This document shows, one piece after another, positions 60,385 through 64,000 of a stretch of DNA of 64,000 nt. Position 1 is the stretch's first letter; the number at the start of each line of letters is the position of its first letter. The translations under genes were made by a program, and so were the position numbers. The DNA is from Halobacteriales archaeon QS_1_68_17 (GTDB taxonomy: Archaea; Halobacteriota; Halobacteria; Halobacteriales; Haloarculaceae). The stretch is taken from the NCBI GenBank assembly GCA_003021105.1, contig PXRG01000017.1:1-64000 (forward strand), given 5' to 3'. The notes beneath the pieces are model-generated. The model made no database searches. It was given only the letters and a program-made list of their open reading frames with translations, and was not told where the DNA came from.

Positions 60385-60636
60385 ATGAGCACCGATCGGC
60401 TCGACGACGCCGCAGCGGAGACAGAGGAGACGGAAACCTGGCCCGAACTGGCGATCAGCCTCTACGAACGGCTCACCGGCCGGGGCGCGACCATCTCCTA
60501 CGAGTTCGAGGACATGGAGATCGAGGTTCCCAACAGGGTCGGCGAGGACGCCGACCACGCCCACTGGCGGGTCGACGGCACGCTCCGTGTCAGCACTGAC
60601 GAACGGGAACTGGACGGGACCCCCGACCGGGAGTAA
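60385..60636 (+). CDS. Small conserved protein, possible paralogue of 61000-61278
   Basis: This 83-residue acidic protein is WPELAISLYERLTGRGATISYEFEDMEIEVP followed by HAHWRVDGTLRVSTDE. The second half aligns with the protein at 61000 (P...A-x-WRxDGxxxVSxD). It resembles small haloarchaeal amphi-Trp-type proteins, but I am not sure. The function is unknown. TATA GGTATAAC at 60353-60360 gives a leaderless start. Confidence 0.62.
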   Translation: MSTDRLDDAAAETEETETWPELAISLYERLTGRGATISYEFEDMEIEVPNRVGEDADHAHWRVDGTLRVSTDERELDGTPDRE

Positions 60637-60643
60637 CCCGGCC

Positions 60644-60952
60644 GTGGACGTCGACGCGGAACTCAGGCTCGAACGGGACGGCACCGAGTTCGGCGTCTGG
60701 ACCGAGGGGGACCTGCTGGTCGTCGCCGCCCCGTCGTTGCGGGCACTCGGCGACCTCGCGTCGCTCGAACGGCTCGTCCCGGCCGACGCGCTGGCGACCC
60801 GGGTCGGGGCCGTCGAACTCCGCGTGCGCCGTGCGACGGTCGCGCGCATCGGCGACGGTCCCCCGAGCCGCGTCGCCCGCCGGCTGTTCGGCCTCGACGC
60901 GCGCGTCCGCTGGCCGGGCGTGGCCGTCGCGGCGGTCCGGGCGCTGGGGTGA
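60644..60952 (+). CDS. Small conserved haloarchaeal protein between two paralogues
   Basis: This 102-residue product from GTG 60644 is AELRLERDGTEFGVWTEGDLLVVAAPSLRALGDLASLERLVPADALATRVGAVELRVRRATVARIGDG, ending VRWPGVAVAAVRALG. It has no signal, cysteine or known motif. It starts eight bases after the stop of the gene before it, so they are probably cotranscribed. I do not recognise a family. Confidence 0.58.
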   Translation: MDVDAELRLERDGTEFGVWTEGDLLVVAAPSLRALGDLASLERLVPADALATRVGAVELRVRRATVARIGDGPPSRVARRLFGLDARVRWPGVAVAAVRALG

Positions 60953-60999
60953 CGGGGGGACGCGAAACAACAAGGTAGCTGGGGTGTGACTGCCCGCAT

Positions 61000-61278
61000 A
61001 TGGATACCGAGACCGGCGACGCCAGCCCCGCCCCGGAGACGTGGCTCGACGCCATCGACGAGATGTTGGACGAGGGCGTCGACAGCGACGAGGCGGTGAC
61101 CCTGACCGCCGAGGAACTGACCGTCGACGTGCCGATGGCGTTCGGTGCCGACGCCCCGCGGGCGACCTGGCGGTTCGACGGCAGCGTCACGGTCAGCGTC
61201 GACGGGATGCGCCGCCCGCTGGCCGGGTGGCTCCGCCTGTGGGCTCGCGGTCCCCGGTCCGACGACGAGTCGCCCTGA
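61000..61278 (+). CDS. Small conserved protein related to 60385-60636
   Basis: This 92-residue acidic protein is LDAIDEMLDEGVDSDEAVTLTAEELTVDVPMAFGADAPRATWRFDGSVTVSVDGMRRPL. The WRFDGSVTVSVD block aligns with the first gene of this small cluster. An additional gene (60644) lies between them. The function is unknown. A short promoter-like AACAAGGTAGC precedes the ATG, but no good TATA box. Confidence 0.6.
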   Translation: MDTETGDASPAPETWLDAIDEMLDEGVDSDEAVTLTAEELTVDVPMAFGADAPRATWRFDGSVTVSVDGMRRPLAGWLRLWARGPRSDDESP

Positions 61279-61347
61279 GCCGTCCGGTCACCGCCCCGTC
61301 ACTGCCCCGTCACCGCTACAGCGCCCGATTTCGGGGCCGCTGTCCAG

Positions 61348-62330
61348 TCATCGCCACAGGACGCCGTGGCGTTCGATTTCCGGGCCGCCGCCGACCGGTT
61401 CGACGGCCGCGGTCGGCCACTCGCCCGTCGCCGACAGCACCTCGGTCCCGTCGGCGGTCACGAGCACCGTGTCCTCGCTTTTCGCTCCCTGCACGGTGGG
61501 GTTCCAGGCGTAGGCCATCGGGAGCGCGACGGGCGCGTCGCCGGCGGGCGTGGCGATCCACTCCCGCCGGCGGTCCCGCCCTCGCGGCCCGCGTCGCGGG
61601 TGGCCGCCAGCGCCGTCGCCTCGACGCGGGCGGCCGCGCGGTGCCGGTCGGCCAGCCAGTCCGGGGCGTCGAACGCCACCGTCCGGGTGAGGCTGGCGTG
61701 GAGGCCGCCGCGGCTCGCGGTCACCGACACGAGCGCGTACTCGCCGAGCGGCTCGTCTTTCGGGGTGTAGTGGCGGTATGCCCGCGCGCGCTCCCCGCCG
61801 CCGACGAGCACGACCGGCGACTCGACGCCGCGCTCGAACAGCCGCCCCCGGAGGTCGGCCGCGACGGCACGCTCGGCGTCCGTCGCCGCGGCCTCGCGGC
61901 AGACCGACTCCACGACCGCCGCACAGTCCGCCGCGAGGTCGCGGTAGCGCGCAACGTCCCCGTCGGTCAGGGGCTGCCGGAGCGGCGACGCGTCGACCGA
62001 CGCGAGACCGGGCACGTCGAAGTCCGCGGCGGCCGGGCGCGGCGTGACCGCGGCGACGGCGTCCGCGAGCGACCGCTCGTACCAGTCGAACGCGACCAGC
62101 GACGCGTCGGCCGGCAGTTCCTCGGCCCGCAACCGGGGGGCCTCGATGTTGCTCGTCACGACCGTCAGCCCCTCGCCGTCGTAGCCCGCGGCCGCCACGC
62201 CCGTCGTCCCCGCGCGGTCGACGACGTTGTCCCCGCCGGTCAGCCACGCGAACGAACCCGGCCGCGCGAACCAGACCGCCGCCAGGTCCCGTTCGTCGAG
62301 GTAGTCGTCCAGCCTGTCCGTCCGGGTCAC
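61348..62330 (-). pseudogene. M24-type (Xaa-Pro peptidase-like) protein gene with internal deletion and frameshift
   Basis: GTG 62330 starts TRTDRLDDYLDERDLAAVWFARPGSFAWLTGGDNVV, continuing to AARVEATALAATRDAGREGGTAG in one frame, which then ends at 61458 in nonsense. A second frame from about 61570 reads REWIATPAGDAPVALPMAYAWNPTVQGAKSEDTVLV to a stop at 61348, the expected C-terminus of M24 peptidase-fold proteins. About 30-40 residues between are missing, together with a frameshift. The catalytic region is therefore lost and the gene is probably non-functional. Confidence 0.78.
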
Positions 62331-62402
62331 TGGCCCCACCCCCGCCGGGGCGGGACTGCGCTCGTTCCGGTCACGGTTGGTTTCGCCGCCCGGAGGCGCA
62401 TA

Positions 62403-62433
62403 GTTTATTCGAAATTGAGTAAACTTCTTATCG
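62403..62433. promoter_or_regulatory. Divergent promoter with TrmB-like dyad
   Basis: GTTTATTCGAAATTGAGTAAAC carries an imperfect inverted repeat. TATT-N7-GAGTA (62406-62421) is one base from the TACT-N7/8-GAGTA motif reported for the Halobacterium sugar regulator TrmB. CTTATCG (62427-62433) is about 27 nt before the GapN gene start and could be its TATA box. Confidence 0.45.
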
Positions 62434-62454
62434 GAAGCGAACATAGGCGGTGGT

Positions 62455-63885
62455 ATGGCCACGACGCGACTCCAGCACGACGCGGAACTGTACATCGACG
62501 GCGAGTGGGTAGGCTCCGACGGCCACCTGGAGGTGACCGACCTGGCGGACGGTGGTGTGTTCGCGCGGGTCGCGGCGGCGAGCCCGGAGCAGGCCGAGCG
62601 GGCGCTGGCGGCGGCCGACGGGGCCAAGCGGCCGATGCGCGAGACGACCATCGTCGAGCGGGTCGAGTGGCTCGAGACCATCGCCGACGAGATCGAGGCC
62701 CGGAAGGACACGCTGGCCGAGGTGATCGTCCGGGAGGCCGGCAAGCCGATCTCCAGCGCCAGGGGCGAGGTGGACTCGGCGGCCGAGCGGTTCCGGCGCG
62801 CGGTCGAGGAGGCCCGCGACCAGCAGGGCGAGTTCGTCGAGGGGACGACCGAGGGCCACGAGGGCTGGCGGGCGATCGTCACGCCCGAGCCCATCGGGAC
62901 GGTCCTGTGTATCACGCCGTACAACTACCCGCTCTCGACGACGGCGCTCCAGCTCGCGCCGGCGCTGGCGGCGGGCAACAGCGTCGTCCTGAAGCCGGCG
63001 TCGAAGACCCCGATCAGCGCGGCCATCCTCGCGGAGTGCATCGAGGCCGCGGACCTGCCCGACGGGGCGTTCAATTTCGTGGCGGGCCGCGGCAGCGAGA
63101 TCGGCGACGTGCTGGCGGGGGACGACCGGGTCAACGCCATCGCCATGACCGGCTCCTCGGGGGCCGGCAAGCACGTCGCCCGCGAGAGCGGCATCGTCAA
63201 CCTCCACATGGAACTGGGCGGCAACGCGCCCGCGATCGTCTTCCCGGACGCCGACCTCTCGGCGGCCGTGAGCAGCTGCGCGAAGGGGTCGTTCAAGTAC
63301 GCCGGCCAGCGCTGTTCGGCCGTCTCGCGGGTGCTCGCCCACGAGTCGGTCCACGACGAACTGGTCGACCGGCTCGACGCCGAGATGGACGACTGGGTCG
63401 CCGGCGACCTCTTCGAGGAGGAGACGATGTTCGGCCCGCTCATCTCCGAGGGCCAGGCCGACTGGGTCGAGGAACTCGTCGAGGACGCCGTGGCGAAAGG
63501 TGCCGACCTCGTGCGCGGCGGCGAACGCGACGGCCAGTTCTTCGAGCCGACGCTTCTGGCGAACGTGCCCCACGACGCCCGCATCGTCCACGAGGAGCAG
63601 TTCGGCCCGGTCGCAGTCGTGACCTCCTTCGCCGAGGAACCCGAGGCCGTCGAGATCGCCAACGGCGGCGACCTCGGGCTCGACGCCGCGGTCTTTACGT
63701 CCGACTACGACCGCGCGATGCGGGTCGCGGACGCCATCGAGGTCGGTGCCGTCCGGATCAACGGCGCGCCCTCCCACGGCCTCGGTGACATCCCCTTCGG
63801 CGGCGTCAAGGACTCGGGAATCGGCCGCGAGGGCATCGGCTACAGCATCGAGGAGTTCACGACCACCAAGAGCATCGTCCTGTAG
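62455..63885 (+). CDS. Aldehyde dehydrogenase, NADP-dependent glyceraldehyde-3-phosphate dehydrogenase type
   Basis: This 476-residue enzyme has TPYNYPLSTTALQLAPALAAGNSVVLKPASKTP, the general base Glu in MELGGNAPAIVF (about 252) and the nucleophile Cys in YAGQRCSAVSRVL (about 286). The C-terminal GLGDIPFGGVKDSGIGREG is intact. It resembles non-phosphorylating GapN, which oxidises glyceraldehyde 3-phosphate to 3-phosphoglycerate in the archaeal Entner-Doudoroff route. The pyruvate kinase gene directly downstream supports that. The promoter is at about 62,403-62,433. Confidence 0.88.
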   Translation: MATTRLQHDAELYIDGEWVGSDGHLEVTDLADGGVFARVAAASPEQAERALAAADGAKRPMRETTIVERVEWLETIADEIEARKDTLAEVIVREAGKPISSARGEVDSAAERFRRAVEEARDQQGEFVEGTTEGHEGWRAIVTPEPIGTVLCITPYNYPLSTTALQLAPALAAGNSVVLKPASKTPISAAILAECIEAADLPDGAFNFVAGRGSEIGDVLAGDDRVNAIAMTGSSGAGKHVARESGIVNLHMELGGNAPAIVFPDADLSAAVSSCAKGSFKYAGQRCSAVSRVLAHESVHDELVDRLDAEMDDWVAGDLFEEETMFGPLISEGQADWVEELVEDAVAKGADLVRGGERDGQFFEPTLLANVPHDARIVHEEQFGPVAVVTSFAEEPEAVEIANGGDLGLDAAVFTSDYDRAMRVADAIEVGAVRINGAPSHGLGDIPFGGVKDSGIGREGIGYSIEEFTTTKSIVL

Positions 63886-63946
63886 GGGCCCCGTTCCTCC
63901 CCGACTGTACCCAACTGCTGAATAGTCTGCCCGGAGAGACCCCGTT

Positions 63947-64000
63947 ATGCGCAACGCAAAGATCGTCTGTACCCTCGGCCCGGCCTCGGAGACGGCGGCG
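63947..64000 (+). CDS. pykA: Pyruvate kinase, start only
   Basis: Eighteen codons from ATG 63947 read MRNAKIVCTLGPASETAA, the invariant pyruvate kinase N-terminus. The rest lies beyond the window. It follows the GapN gene by 61 bp and makes ATP from phosphoenolpyruvate at the end of glycolysis. Confidence 0.9.
   Translation, partial: MRNAKIVCTLGPASETAA

Overview
The window is a high-GC stretch of a haloarchaeal (class Halobacteria) chromosome. The evidence is acidic proteins throughout, TATA boxes 27-30 nt upstream of many start codons (near-leaderless genes), and archaeal or halophile-specific families: HalX response regulator, aIF5A, TiaS, UppS, the LWR-salt protein, fused siroheme decarboxylase, HerA/NurA, 2-keto-3-deoxygluconate kinase and GapN. 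I cannot name the genus; something in or near Haloarculaceae is a guess. I recognise no rRNA, tRNA or CRISPR array.

Layout. 1-122: 3' end of a TnpB gene with its right-end hairpin and a candidate guide-RNA (omega RNA) region. 200-9,300: housekeeping genes, including a NifU-like protein, a sulfatase-fold enzyme with a flippase-like protein, pyrE, an arylsulfotransferase-like protein, an HTH regulator and tiaS. 9,300-20,800: threonine-synthase-like enzyme, deacylase, PhoU/TrkA-type regulator, citrate synthase, MOSC protein, Sua5, redoxin/glutaredoxin pair, UppS and CspA. 22,060-25,114: a compact haem operon (siroheme decarboxylase, precorrin-2 dehydrogenase, hemA). 25,455-40,995: PCD, LWR-salt protein, LEA-2 protein, two overlapping moeA genes, Hsp20, an ABC1/UbiB kinase, aIF5A with agmatinase, Nif3 and a frameshifted nurA. 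41,153-45,100: an accessory region (below). 45,190-55,935: HerA-like ATPase, UspA, KaiC-like ATPase, NAD kinase, HalX regulator, MMPL/RND transporter, HxlR regulator and a disulfide reductase. 56,071-64,000: sugar catabolism (KDG kinase, alpha-glucosidase, fructokinase-like kinase, GapN, start of pyruvate kinase) with a set of small unknown genes and a broken M24 peptidase.

The most interesting region is 42,848-45,053. Three short genes encode peptides of 50-60 residues with a conserved leader (HFVADL-D/E-ERK) and variable C-termini. Two of the C-termini carry TTxxxxEE followed by a terminal Trp, the core motif of plesiocin-type graspetides (omega-ester RiPPs). They lie beside an opposite-strand ATP-grasp ligase of the MvdD/PsnB sort. 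A fourth, Cys/Pro-rich 47-residue peptide lies just upstream. Each small gene has its own AT-rich promoter. I infer an archaeal graspetide biosynthetic locus. A miniature transposon has replaced the last codons of the ligase gene, so the ligase may be altered.

Two families of ~108-bp miniature inverted-repeat elements occur (three copies and two copies). Four of the five insertions lie exactly on a stop codon, TGA or TAA, matching a TNA target duplication. Four genes (tiaS, an isochorismatase-family gene, nurA and an M24 peptidase) show internal deletions or frameshifts in otherwise well-conserved reading frames. These may be real decay or assembly faults.
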